From Oceanisphaera litoralis (GTDB lineage: Bacteria > Pseudomonadota > Gammaproteobacteria > Enterobacterales > Aeromonadaceae): 64,000 nucleotides of DNA. Every line of letters starts with the position of its first letter. The first letter of the stretch is position 1. Under the pieces are notes generated by a model. It searched no databases, had not been told where the DNA came from, and worked only from the letters and a program-made list of their open reading frames with translations. Positions 26,593 through 35,443 of the stretch are shown here, piece after piece. Position numbers and translations under genes: made by a program. The stretch spans positions 30,870 to 94,869 of the forward strand of contig NZ_JAFBBE010000017.1 of NCBI RefSeq assembly GCF_016907015.1, written 5' to 3'.

Positions 26593-28805
26593 CAGTCCCG
26601 TCCCGTATTGATGGTAAAGTTGGTCAGGTAGGAGGAGTACAGCCGTATCGCGTCAACGCGTTCCGGCAGATCACGGCAGAGGCTGGCAAAGCCGCGATCG
26701 TCATCGGTGACGATAAAGACCATTCGCACGCTTTTGTGTTGCTCTGTATCGGCCAGAGCTGACAAAAAAGCCTCGCTATAGTCGAGATCAAACAAGACCC
26801 CGTAGGTCTCGGCGATGGCAAAACCCTCGGTCACCTGATCAATTCGTTTGCCCTGTGCCCCGGCTTTTAACCACAGCAGCGGAGCGATGGCAGGGAAGGC
26901 GCGGTTGTGGGCCACCGACAGCGGCGCTTCATAACTGAGTTTGAAAAACTCCGCGTTTTCTTCAAAGCCGTCACTCATGGGGAATTCATCGGTGAACTTG
27001 TAATCCCCCTTGATCGGCTCACCCTCCGGCGTCAGCCCGGTGATCGCCGCCTTGATACGCGGTTTGGTGATGTATTCACAGATGCCAAGGCGCTCCCATT
27101 CCTCATCGCCCTGGCGTAGCCCCCGTTTACGCAAGGTCTTCTGCTCGTCGGCGGAGACTTCGTTGTTGGTGACGCTGATGCACTGGCGACGACCGCCATC
27201 CTGTTTGTTCAGGCGCATGACCGCGTGACAGGTGGTGCCCGAGCCGGAGAAAAAGTCGAGAATGGTGGCGTCGGGTTTGTCGGCGACGAAGAAGCGAAGC
27301 GCATCTTCAACGGCGTAGAGGGATTTTGGGAAGGGGAATTTTCTGTTGGATAGAATTCTTCCAAGCAATACTGAGCCATGATCTCGGGCTGAGTGAGATG
27401 CTTTGTTCCACACAGTCCGGGGTCTTACGGAATTATCTCGAGCATAGCGAACTATATTGCTTCCATCGTTACGCTTGCCAGCGACAGCTAACTCTCCATT
27501 GTGCACTTTTTGTATAAGGCCAGAAGTGAGGTAGCGGACTATTGCAGTTTCGCGTGAAGGGTCAAGCCGAGAAACAAACAAAAAGCCTTCGTATTGAAGC
27601 TCTAACATGCGTTCGCCGGATATTTGCCAACAGGCTTCTTGTGTGCCTTTCATGGGCCAAGCAATGAAACTGTTTTTAGGCGCGTTAATAGGGTTCGTGC
27701 GTTTTTCATCCCGGCCAGGAGCTTGCCCAAAGCCCATAATCTTCAAAGATTTCTTGTCAATATATATTGGGAAAAAGCTGTTGGGACGGTCTTGCCGTGA
27801 CCAGTGTGACCCATCGCGGTTTAATGGTGTCCACCGGACTTCATCCCCAACCTTTGACGTTGATGCTGAAAGCATATTGTCGGTTGATTTCGGTACTTGT
27901 GTACTTCCTATAAAAACAAAATAGATATACTCCTCGACTCGGGAAAAGTCGCTGCTACTTCCCGAACCCATGGGATTTATGACGTTAGAGATCATTTGTA
28001 TCCTAGCGCCTGGAAACACCTGCTCCAACAGTAATCCCAGTCGCAAATACTCTTTTTCATCGATCGTGACGATCAGCACCGAGTTATCCGGATTCAGCAG
28101 CCGCTTGGCCAGTTTCAGCCGTCGTTCCATCATCGCCAGCCATTTGGAATGGCGGTAGGCGTCTTCGGTGTCTACATAGTCGTTGTTGTATTTCCAGTCC
28201 TTGGCACCGGTATTGTAGGGCGGATCGATGTAAATGGCGTCTATCTTGCCCTCATGGGTGTAGAGCAGAGCCTGCAGTGCATGGTAGTTCTCGGCGTTGA
28301 TCACGCTGTGAAAGGGCTTGTCGCCGCCGCGTTCGACGGAGCCGGTCGAGATCAATCCGGGGTAGATAGGGGTGCGGAATTCGGCCACTACAACCAAATC
28401 GTCGCAGGGGTAGACAATACGCTCCGGATCGGCATCCGGGGCAGGGCGATAAATCAGTTCAGCGACATGGCCATTTTTTTCGCGTGTGATGCTTGCAACA
28501 TGCCAGAGTTTTGAACATGCTGATTTCGTTTCGTTTCGTTTCGTTTCGTTTCGTTTCGTTTCGTTTCGTTCTGAAAGAATGCGTACCTTATCACCCCGGC
28601 GGATCTTGCGGCCGGGCAATTCTACCGCTTCCGGTGCGTGGCGTTCAAAGTTGAGTCCGAACGAACGGCGGTTTGAAAGTGCCTTTATCTCCCGCTCCAG
28701 ATCGGCCGCCAGTTGTGCATCTTTATTCTTGAGCTGTCGCAGCAGGTTACTGAGTGTGGACAAAGTCATTCCCCATTTGTTGTGCACTGTCAGGGTATAA
28801 CGCAT
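26592..28805 (-). CDS. mod: Type III restriction-modification DNA methyltransferase Mod, with pentanucleotide repeat
   Basis: A 737-residue beta-class DNA methyltransferase. Catalytic motif IV IDPPYNTG (193-200) precedes the AdoMet motif DFFSGSGTT (517-525), the beta-class order found in type III Mod proteins. The target-recognition region lies between them (about 265-485) and is visibly AT-richer. Residues 80-94 are three RNETK units encoded by nine perfect CGAAA pentamers; this assembly is in frame (ON). The start is uncertain: 28805 (MRYTL) or 28769 (MTLSTLSNLL, closer to related proteins); neither has a good ribosome-binding site. It methylates adenine in an unknown short site and, with Res, restricts foreign DNA. 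Confidence 0.9.
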   Translation of the reverse strand: MRYTLTVHNKWGMTLSTLSNLLRQLKNKDAQLAADLEREIKALSNRRSFGLNFERHAPEAVELPGRKIRRGDKVRILSERNETKRNETKRNETKSACSKLWHVASITREKNGHVAELIYRPAPDADPERIVYPCDDLVVVAEFRTPIYPGLISTGSVERGGDKPFHSVINAENYHALQALLYTHEGKIDAIYIDPPYNTGAKDWKYNNDYVDTEDAYRHSKWLAMMERRLKLAKRLLNPDNSVLIVTIDEKEYLRLGLLLEQVFPGARIQMISNVINPMGSGSSSDFSRVEEYIYFVFIGSTQVPKSTDNMLSASTSKVGDEVRWTPLNRDGSHWSRQDRPNSFFPIYIDKKSLKIMGFGQAPGRDEKRTNPINAPKNSFIAWPMKGTQEACWQISGERMLELQYEGFLFVSRLDPSRETAIVRYLTSGLIQKVHNGELAVAGKRNDGSNIVRYARDNSVRPRTVWNKASHSARDHGSVLLGRILSNRKFPFPKSLYAVEDALRFFVADKPDATILDFFSGSGTTCHAVMRLNKQDGGRRQCISVTNNEVSADEQKTLRKRGLRQGDEEWERLGICEYITKPRIKAAITGLTPEGEPIKGDYKFTDEFPMSDGFEENAEFFKLSYEAPLSVAHNRAFPAIAPLLWLKAGAQGKRIDQVTEGFAIAETYGVLFDLDYSEAFLSALADTEQHKSVRMVFIVTDDDRGFASLCRDLPERVDAIRLYSSYLTNFTINTGRD
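27351..28013 (-). other. AT-rich target-recognition segment of mod
   Basis: This segment between the two catalytic motifs has clearly lower GC content and more A/T-ending codons than the flanking parts of mod, and its sequence is unlike the conserved ends. Type III target-recognition domains are exchanged between alleles by recombination, which would produce this pattern. Confidence 0.55.
28524..28570 (-). repeat. Nine-copy CGAAA pentanucleotide tract inside mod
   Basis: Nine perfect TTTCG units (plus strand, 28524-28568) are followed by TT. On the coding strand they read CGAAA and encode RNETK three times. The five-base unit means that gain or loss of one or two copies shifts the frame. I traced both other frames past the tract: each reaches a TGA within about 25 codons, before the DPPY motif. 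Confidence 0.97.
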
Positions 28806-29164
28806 GCCAGTTGCTGAATTAAGAGGTGCCTATGGTATCGTTCTCTTCGAATAAGGGCTATAGACTGGAGCCGGTTAGTCATCAGTATGCTCTTAACTGA
28901 CGGAGCCTCATGATGCTACATCGGCCAGGTACCGAGCAAAGACATACCGTGATCTCATTTCTGGGCCTCTGCCGAGCGGAAATTTTGCTTTAAACCGAGG
29001 CTGGATTGTTAAGGTCAACTGCCGAGTCGCCGTGTCTGTGGCGTGAGGAAGATGATCGGCAAGAGCAAGCTCGAAATATTGCTCCTTATTTTAATAAATA
29101 ACGGAAATTTTCCTTAAAAATCATTATCATAGTGGTTAATTATCACTTGGTGCAGTGAGCGACC
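28806..29164. other. Divergent intergenic region between mod and MFS gene
   Basis: No gene is supported. A 14-bp sequence at 28792-28805, AGGGTATAACGCAT, is identical to the one at the res start (26579-26592). Near the MFS gene the sequence is AT-rich, with AAATCATTATCAT at about 29117-29130 resembling half of a Fur box; I give that little weight. Confidence 0.4.
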
Positions 29165-30310
29165 ATGACTCCGGTTTTCTGGCTATCATTGTTTTTTGCC
29201 ATTTTTTATTTTGGTTATGGCACCTTCCTGCCGTTCTGGGCCCTGTGGCTCAGTCATGTCGGCGCCGATGCCGGTTTTATCGGGATCCTGCTCGGGCTGG
29301 GCATGGCGGCGCGTTGTATCGGCAATCTCGGCATCATGAGTCGAGTGCGCTCTGCCAGCCATTTGCTGCCGGCGGTGCGCTGGCTGAGCCTGTTGAGTAT
29401 GCTGGGCTTTGCCTGTTTTTACGGCGGCCAGTCGAGCCTGGCACTGGTGGTGCTGATGGTGCTGGTGAGCTTGATTTACCCGACCCTGATGCCGGTGGGG
29501 GAGGCCATTGCCAGCCGGCTGATAGTTCAGGTGCATCTGGATTATGGCAAGTCCCGGCTCTGGGGCGCGGTGGCCTTCATTGCCGCCAACCTGCTGGTGG
29601 GCAGCCTGAGCAACAGCCTGGGGCCGCAGTGGGTGTTGCATGCCATGGTGCTGTCGCTGGGCCTGCTACTGGTGCTGAGCTGGCTGCCCATGAGCCCGGC
29701 GCCGGTCGACAGTCAGCTGGGCGGGCAGGGAGATTCGATCCTTCAGGTGTGGCGTCGACCCGGTATGCGGCGTTTCCTGCTGATAGTGGCGTTGTTGCAG
29801 GGTTGTCATGCCTTTTACTATGGTTTCAGCGCGCTGCACTGGCAGCAACAGGGGTACAGCACCACGACCATCGGGTATCTGTGGGGGTTGGGAGTAGTGG
29901 CCGAAATTGTGGTACTGGCCATGAACAAGCGATGGTTTGAACGCTTTGATGCCCGTCGGCTGTTGCTGGCCGGGGCGGCCTGCTCCCTGCTGCGCTGGAG
30001 CATGCTGGGCGCGACGACCGAGTTGGGCTGGCTGATGCTGGCCCAGTTACTGCACGCGGGCAGTTTTTGTCTGAGCCATCTGGGCGCCATGCGTTATATC
30101 AGCCGGGAGCTGGGCGGAACGGCGGTGTTTGGCGCCCAGGCGCTGTATGCGGCCATTGCCATGGGGCTGACGGTCGCCTTGCTGCTGGTGTTGTGCGGCC
30201 AGTTGTACCCCTCGTTCGGCGGACAGATGTACTGGTTGATGGCGGTGTCGGTGCTGCCGGCGTTCTGGCTGCTGAGACTCCCTCTGCAGTCATCACCACA
30301 GGAGGCCTGA
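29165..30310 (+). CDS. MFS transporter, HcaT (3-phenylpropionate) type
   Basis: A 381-residue twelve-helix major facilitator. It matches the MFS_1-like/HcaT group through its FGYGTFLPFWALWLSHVG start, the RLWGAVAFIAANLL segment after helix 4 and the conserved HLGAMRYISREL in the second half. E. coli HcaT is a putative 3-phenylpropionate permease, but substrate assignment within this group is weak. Its TGA stop overlaps the crbS ATG by one base (TGATG), so carrier and sensor kinase are co-translated; a carrier upstream of this kinase suggests a link to carboxylate sensing or uptake. Confidence 0.85.
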   Translation: MTPVFWLSLFFAIFYFGYGTFLPFWALWLSHVGADAGFIGILLGLGMAARCIGNLGIMSRVRSASHLLPAVRWLSLLSMLGFACFYGGQSSLALVVLMVLVSLIYPTLMPVGEAIASRLIVQVHLDYGKSRLWGAVAFIAANLLVGSLSNSLGPQWVLHAMVLSLGLLLVLSWLPMSPAPVDSQLGGQGDSILQVWRRPGMRRFLLIVALLQGCHAFYYGFSALHWQQQGYSTTTIGYLWGLGVVAEIVVLAMNKRWFERFDARRLLLAGAACSLLRWSMLGATTELGWLMLAQLLHAGSFCLSHLGAMRYISRELGGTAVFGAQALYAAIAMGLTVALLLVLCGQLYPSFGGQMYWLMAVSVLPAFWLLRLPLQSSPQEA

Positions 30311-33300
30311 TGCAGGGCTGGACCGTCATTAATATTGCGCTGGCTTATCTGGCGGTACTCTTTATCTGTGCCTGGCTGGGTGACAAGGTGCGGATGGGAA
30401 CGGGCGCCCGGCGTCTGCGACCCCTGCTGTACAGTTTTTCGCTGGCAGTATACTGCTCCTCCTGGAGCTTCTTCGGCACAGTGGGGCAGGCCAGCACCGA
30501 CACCTGGAGCTATTTCTCGATTTATCTCGGCCCCATTATCGTCTTTACCCTGGCCGGTCCCTTTGTGGCAAGGCTAATCGAGGTGGCCAAGCGCGAGCAC
30601 ATTACCTCCATCGCCGACTTTATCTCCGCCCGTTACGGCAAGTCTCAGCGGCTGGCGGTCTATGTCACCCTGATCGCCATCGTCGGGGTCTTGCCTTACA
30701 TCGCCCTGCAGCTCAAGGCCATCGTGATGGGGTTGAACCTGATGGCGCCGGAGGTGGTCGGCAGCGGCGGAGGGGGAGCGGGCGAAGTGGCCTTTATGGT
30801 TACCCTGTTGTTTACTGCTTTTATCCTGCTGTTCGGCACCCGCCATATCGACGCTACCGAGCATCAGCGTGGCGTCATGGTGGCGATTGCGCTGGAATCC
30901 CTGGTCAAGCTGGTGGCCTTTATCGTGGTCGGTGGCTTCGCGCTCTGGCTGATCCTGGCGTATCCGAACCAGCAGAGGGTGATGATTACCGAAGATTTTA
31001 TCGGCAACTTTACCCAGGTGACCGGCGCCAACCTGCTCGACATGGGGGTCTATACCCTGTTGTCGATGAGTGCGGTGATCTGTTTGCCGCGACAGTTTCA
31101 TGTCACGGTAGTGGAAAACCATGATCCGGCGGACCTGCGCTGGGCGCGGCGGCTGTTTCCGATCTACCTGCTGCTGATGGGGTTGTTCGTGCTGCCGCTG
31201 GCGCTGGCCGGACAGCAGTGGCTGGCTGCCGATACCTCGCCCGATACCTATGTCATCAGCCTGCCGCTGGCACTGGATCGACCCGGGCTGGCGGTGCTGG
31301 CCTTCATCGGTGGGGCCTCGGCCGCCACCGGCATGATGATTATTTCCACCATAGCGCTGGCCATCATGGTCAGCAACGATCTGGTGCTGCCGATGATACT
31401 GCGCCGCCGCCAGCGGCAGGGCGCCGATTTCAACGATTTTGCCCAGCTGCTGCTCAAGGTGCGCCGTACCGCCATTATCGTGATCATGGCCAGCGCCTGG
31501 CTGGTGTTTCTGTGGCTGGAAGACATCGACAGCCTGTCCCGGATTGGCTACCTGAGCTTTGCCGCCATCGCCCAGTTTATTCCGGCCCTGGTGCTGGGGC
31601 TGCTGTGGCGCGGCGGTAACCGGCGCGGTGCCTACTGGGGCCTGAGCCTGGGCATGGTGATGTGGTTGCTGAACCTGATGGCCGCAACCGGGCTCTTTGC
31701 CGGCGATGCAGACACCAACTTTCTGCTCTGGTTGCTGACGCCACCCGCCTGGGGAATTGTGGGCGAGATGAGCCCGATCACCTGGGGCATATGGCTGAGC
31801 CTGGTGTTCAATCTGGCCGCCTATCTGCTGGGCTCCCGGCTGTCGGTGCCGTCGGTCAGCGAGCGCTTTCAGGCGGCGGCCTTTGTCGGCCGACAGCACA
31901 GGGATGACGGCGAAGTCTACCGGGCCAAGGTGTCGGTACAGGATCTGGAACAGCTGGCGTCCCGTTTTGTGGGCGAGGCGAGAGTCAGACGGGCCTTTTC
32001 CCGCTATGCCGGCGAGCGGGGCACCCTGGAGGGCAGTATGCAGGCACCGGCCAGTCTGATCCGTCATACCGAGCGGGTGCTGGCCGGGGTGTTCGGTGCC
32101 TCGTCGGCGCGCCTGGTGTTGTCGTCGGTGCTGCAGGGGCGCTCCATGGAGCTGGATGAACTGGCCGCCATCGTCGACGAGGCCGGGGATGTGTTCCGCT
32201 TTAACCGGGGTCTGTTGCAGGGCGCCATCGAGCATATCGGTCAGGGCATCTCCGTGGTCGACAAGGAACTGAATCTGGTGGCGTGGAACCGGCGTTATAT
32301 CGAACTGTTTGCCTATCCGCCGGGGCTGATTCAGGTGGGGCGTCCCATCGCGGATATTATTCGCCATAACGCAGAGCGGGGCCTGTGTGGCCCCGGCTCT
32401 GTGGAGGAACATGTGGCCCGCCGGGTGAGTCACATGAAAGTCGGCAGCGCCCATGTGTCTGCCCGTACCCGGCCCGATGGCCGGGTGATCGAGGTACAGG
32501 GCAACCCCATGCCCGGTGGCGGCTTCGTGATGACCTTCAACGACATCACCACCTTCCGCCAGGCGGAGCAGCTGCTCAAGGACGCCAATGAGGTATTGGA
32601 GGCCAGGGTGGCCGAACGCACCAGTGAGCTGTCGACGGTCAATCGACAGTTGCTGGCGGCGACCCATGAGGCCGAACGGCTCAGTGCCTCCAAAAGCCGT
32701 TTTCTGGCGGCGGTGAGCCACGATCTGATGCAGCCGCTCAATGCGGCCAAGCTGTTTACTTCTTCCTGGCTGGAAACCTCGGGCGATGACGAAAGCCGTC
32801 GTCTGGCGGGACACATAGACCGCTCTCTGGCGGCGGCAGAAGATCTTATCGGCGATCTGCTCGACATGTCGCGGCTGGAATCGGGCAAGCTGACGGCCAG
32901 ACCCGGTGACTTCGCACTCAACAAGCTGTTCGATACCCTCAAGGCCGAGTTCGGGGTGCTGGCCGAACAGGACGGTGGCCGCTTCGATGTGGTGTCCACC
33001 GGACTCGGCGTGCACAGCGACGCCCGACTGTTACGCCGTATCCTGCAGAATTTTCTCACCAATGCCCTGCGCTATAACCCGGGCGGGCGCATTTTACTGG
33101 GGGTGCGCCGCTGTCGCGATGCAGCGCGAGGCGACCAGGTGCGTATCGAGGTGTGGGACAATGGCCCCGGCATCGCCGCCAATAAACAGGAGGTGATTTT
33201 TGACGAGTTCATGCGGCTGGAGCATGGCCAGCGCCATCATCAGCAGGGGCTGGGTCTGGGGCTGGCCATCGCCCAGGGGCTGGCGGTGATGCTGGACCAC

Positions 33301-33801
33301 CGGCTGGCGGTAGACTCGACGGAGGGCTGGGGCTCGGTGTTCAGCGTGACGGTACCGCGGGCGCTACCCGGGGCCGAGCAGGAAGATCCCCTGCCCGCGC
33401 CATTACCGGCCATCGGCAACCGTCAGCTGGCGGGGTTGCGCGTGCTTTGCATCGACAACGACACCCAGATACTTACCGCCATGTCGGGCCTGCTGACGCG
33501 TTGGGGATGCGAGGTAAAACTGGCCCTGAACGGCGCCGAGGCGCAGCGGCATTACCATGATGGTTTCGTGCCGCAGATCATACTGTCGGATTACCATCTG
33601 GATGAAGGGGAAACCGGGGTGGCGCTGCTGGAGGCGCTGCGCCGGGAATTCGAGCCCGTACCTGCCGTGGTGATCAGCGCCGACCGGCAGCCGGAGTTGC
33701 AGGCCCGGTGTCGGCAACTGGGTCTGAGCTATCTCGGCAAGCCGGTGAAACCGCTGAAATTGCGGGCCCTGCTGCAGAATCTGGTGAAAAGCGGGGATTA
33801 G
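30310..33801 (+). CDS. crbS: CrbS-type hybrid sensor kinase with sodium/solute symporter domain
   Basis: A 1163-residue hybrid kinase. The N-terminal half is a sodium:solute symporter (SSSF/PutP-like) membrane domain with about thirteen helices. It is followed by a PAS domain (about 640-760), a coiled linker, a histidine kinase (phospho-acceptor His804 in SHDLMQPLN, N-box NFLTNALRYN, DNGPGI, GLGLGLAI) and a receiver with Asp1094. This matches CrbS of the CrbS/CrbR system, which in Vibrio and Pseudomonas activates acetyl-CoA synthetase and the acetate switch. Its partner crbR is convergent just downstream. The start at 30310 overlaps the MFS stop codon. Confidence 0.9.
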   Translation: MQGWTVINIALAYLAVLFICAWLGDKVRMGTGARRLRPLLYSFSLAVYCSSWSFFGTVGQASTDTWSYFSIYLGPIIVFTLAGPFVARLIEVAKREHITSIADFISARYGKSQRLAVYVTLIAIVGVLPYIALQLKAIVMGLNLMAPEVVGSGGGGAGEVAFMVTLLFTAFILLFGTRHIDATEHQRGVMVAIALESLVKLVAFIVVGGFALWLILAYPNQQRVMITEDFIGNFTQVTGANLLDMGVYTLLSMSAVICLPRQFHVTVVENHDPADLRWARRLFPIYLLLMGLFVLPLALAGQQWLAADTSPDTYVISLPLALDRPGLAVLAFIGGASAATGMMIISTIALAIMVSNDLVLPMILRRRQRQGADFNDFAQLLLKVRRTAIIVIMASAWLVFLWLEDIDSLSRIGYLSFAAIAQFIPALVLGLLWRGGNRRGAYWGLSLGMVMWLLNLMAATGLFAGDADTNFLLWLLTPPAWGIVGEMSPITWGIWLSLVFNLAAYLLGSRLSVPSVSERFQAAAFVGRQHRDDGEVYRAKVSVQDLEQLASRFVGEARVRRAFSRYAGERGTLEGSMQAPASLIRHTERVLAGVFGASSARLVLSSVLQGRSMELDELAAIVDEAGDVFRFNRGLLQGAIEHIGQGISVVDKELNLVAWNRRYIELFAYPPGLIQVGRPIADIIRHNAERGLCGPGSVEEHVARRVSHMKVGSAHVSARTRPDGRVIEVQGNPMPGGGFVMTFNDITTFRQAEQLLKDANEVLEARVAERTSELSTVNRQLLAATHEAERLSASKSRFLAAVSHDLMQPLNAAKLFTSSWLETSGDDESRRLAGHIDRSLAAAEDLIGDLLDMSRLESGKLTARPGDFALNKLFDTLKAEFGVLAEQDGGRFDVVSTGLGVHSDARLLRRILQNFLTNALRYNPGGRILLGVRRCRDAARGDQVRIEVWDNGPGIAANKQEVIFDEFMRLEHGQRHHQQGLGLGLAIAQGLAVMLDHRLAVDSTEGWGSVFSVTVPRALPGAEQEDPLPAPLPAIGNRQLAGLRVLCIDNDTQILTAMSGLLTRWGCEVKLALNGAEAQRHYHDGFVPQIILSDYHLDEGETGVALLEALRREFEPVPAVVISADRQPELQARCRQLGLSYLGKPVKPLKLRALLQNLVKSGD

Positions 33802-33837
33802 GGAGCAGGGTTCCCCATTTCCCAGTCCCGGCTGTTA

Positions 33838-34476
33838 TTAAAATTCACCGCCTTCCAGTTGCGACAGGGCAATCACCGCCTGGGTGCGGTTCTTTACATT
33901 CAGCTTGCGGAAGATGGCGGTGACATGCGCCTTGATGGTGGCCTCCGATACCGACAGTTCGTGGGCGATTTGCTTGTTGAGCAGGCCTTCGGACAGCATG
34001 GTCAGCACCTTGAATTGCTGCGGCGTCAGGCTGGCCAGACGCTCGGCAATATTGTCCTCGGGGGCATGGTCGAGGCTTATTCCCTCGGGAAACCAGGGGC
34101 TGCCCTCGAGAATGGTGTTGAGGGCGCTGACCAGGGTACGCATGGGGGATGATTTGGGGATAAAACCCATGGCACCGAAGCGCATGGCTTGCTGCACCAC
34201 CGCCGGCTCTTCGCTGGCCGAGACCACCACCACCGGCAGATCCGGGTATTGGTTGCGCAACAGTGCCAGACCGGAAAAACCGCTGGCGCCGGGCATCTTG
34301 AGATCCAGCAACAGCAGATCGACCTCATCGTCCTCACTCAGCAGCCGCATCAGATTATCGATACTGTCGACTTCCTGCAGCCGGGAACCGGTGATGGCCA
34401 GTTCAACCGCCTGATGAAGGGCATTGCGAAACAAGGGATGGTCATCGGCAATGATAATGCGGTAGCCCGTTTCCAT
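33838..34476 (-). CDS. crbR: CrbR-type LuxR-family response regulator
   Basis: A 212-residue response regulator with a receiver domain (acidic pocket DDH at 11-13, phospho-acceptor Asp58 in LLLLDLKMPG) and a C-terminal LuxR helix-turn-helix (about 145-205, SVSEATIKAHVTAIFRKLNV). It pairs with the adjacent CrbS kinase; in other gammaproteobacteria CrbR activates acs for acetate use. The gene is convergent with crbS with only 36 bp between stop codons, so sensor and regulator are transcribed separately. No acs gene is in the window, but the ackA-pta pathway lies 25 kb away. Confidence 0.9.
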   Translation of the reverse strand: METGYRIIIADDHPLFRNALHQAVELAITGSRLQEVDSIDNLMRLLSEDDEVDLLLLDLKMPGASGFSGLALLRNQYPDLPVVVVSASEEPAVVQQAMRFGAMGFIPKSSPMRTLVSALNTILEGSPWFPEGISLDHAPEDNIAERLASLTPQQFKVLTMLSEGLLNKQIAHELSVSEATIKAHVTAIFRKLNVKNRTQAVIALSQLEGGEF

Positions 34477-34503
34477 GTCGTATCTGAATCCTGTGTCTGT
34501 GAG

Positions 34504-34520
34504 TAGGGTCTGTTGACCTT
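34504..34520 (+). mobile_element. Solo MITE end upstream of DUF3108 gene
   Basis: TAGGGTCTGTTGACCTT matches the first 17 bases of the 264-bp element, including the flanking TA. The sequence then diverges. I read it as a decayed element end in the 223-bp gap between crbR and the DUF3108 gene. Confidence 0.5.
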
Positions 34521-34699
34521 AGGCAATGGCAACTGCTCCCATCGTTGTTGCCCTGTTATGATAGGGCTTAGACTTTGGTCTGAGAACTGCGCATGAGTAT
34601 TTTCGTGATGCCGGTGTTTTCTTTACCGGGATTAATGGGTATATGGTTGGCGCAGACGTTGCCGCATGTTCAGGCAGCACACTGAATGAGGAAAACCGA

Positions 34700-35443
34700 A
34701 TGTTTAAAAAAGTCCTGTTGACCCTCTGTGGCCTGATGGCCACCGGGGCTGCTGTGGCCAAGGATATTGACCATCTGAAGGCCGAGTTTTCCGTATTGCT
34801 GAATGGCGATCCGACCCGGGGAGTGAATACCCTGACCATAGATCGCAACAAAGAGCGCTACCATGTGCATTTTTCTCTGGCTCACTGGCTGCTGGATGTC
34901 GAGCAGAAAGCCAGCTTCAACTGGCAGGACTGTACTGCCCGGCCGGAGACGTTCAGCTACAAGGCCAAGGCGCTGGGGATCCGGCGTGAAGAGCGACTGG
35001 TGTTCGATCCCAATACCGGCATGGTGCTCTATCAGGGCGAGAAGGGCGACAAACTGCTGCCGACCGATGGCGGAGCCTTCGACTCGGTCAGCTTCTTTTT
35101 CGAGGCGCGTTGTGATTTGATGGCCGGCAAAACCACCCTGACCTATCCGGTTGTGCGGGGCGGTGAAATCAAGCTGACTAGCTTCAAGGTGGTGGGCAAG
35201 GAGGTGGTTAAAACCGGTATCGGTGCCTTCGACAGCCTTGTCGTGGAGCGGGACAGAGGTAACAGCAAGCGCAGAACCCGCTTCTGGGTGGCGCCGGAGC
35301 TGGATTACCAGCTGGTGCAGATAAGCCATGAAGAAAACCGCCAGCTGGCGGTCACGGTCACCCTGGACAAGCTCAGTTATACCCTGGTGGACAAGCCGGC
35401 CAGGCTGGCAGGACATTCGGCTCAGCCCACGGCCACGGACTGA
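34700..35443 (+). CDS. DUF3108 family secreted protein
   Basis: A 247-residue protein with a cleavable signal peptide (MFKKVLLTLCGLMATGAAVA, then KDIDH). It is followed by a beta-rich domain that I match to DUF3108 by its pattern, including a YHVHFSLAHWLLDVEQKASF stretch and the VERDRGNSKRRTRFWVAPEL strand pair. Its function is unknown; it is probably periplasmic or outer-membrane associated. The ATG at 34700 has GAGG 8 bases upstream and removes an unrelated 19-residue extension. Its 3' end overlaps the convergent diguanylate cyclase gene by 22 bp. Confidence 0.85.
   Translation: MFKKVLLTLCGLMATGAAVAKDIDHLKAEFSVLLNGDPTRGVNTLTIDRNKERYHVHFSLAHWLLDVEQKASFNWQDCTARPETFSYKAKALGIRREERLVFDPNTGMVLYQGEKGDKLLPTDGGAFDSVSFFFEARCDLMAGKTTLTYPVVRGGEIKLTSFKVVGKEVVKTGIGAFDSLVVERDRGNSKRRTRFWVAPELDYQLVQISHEENRQLAVTVTLDKLSYTLVDKPARLAGHSAQPTATD

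Noticed and set aside
29116..29134. Fur box before the MFS gene
   Set aside because: Only one half (AATCATTATC) matches and the gene is not of an iron-related type; the region is generally AT-rich.
30574..33015. A very long open frame (about 800 codons) on the minus strand across crbS
   Set aside because: It lies opposite a well-supported gene in a GC-rich sequence where antisense frames stay open by codon bias. Its composition (rich in His, Gln, Gly) is that of a mirror frame and it has no recognisable domain.
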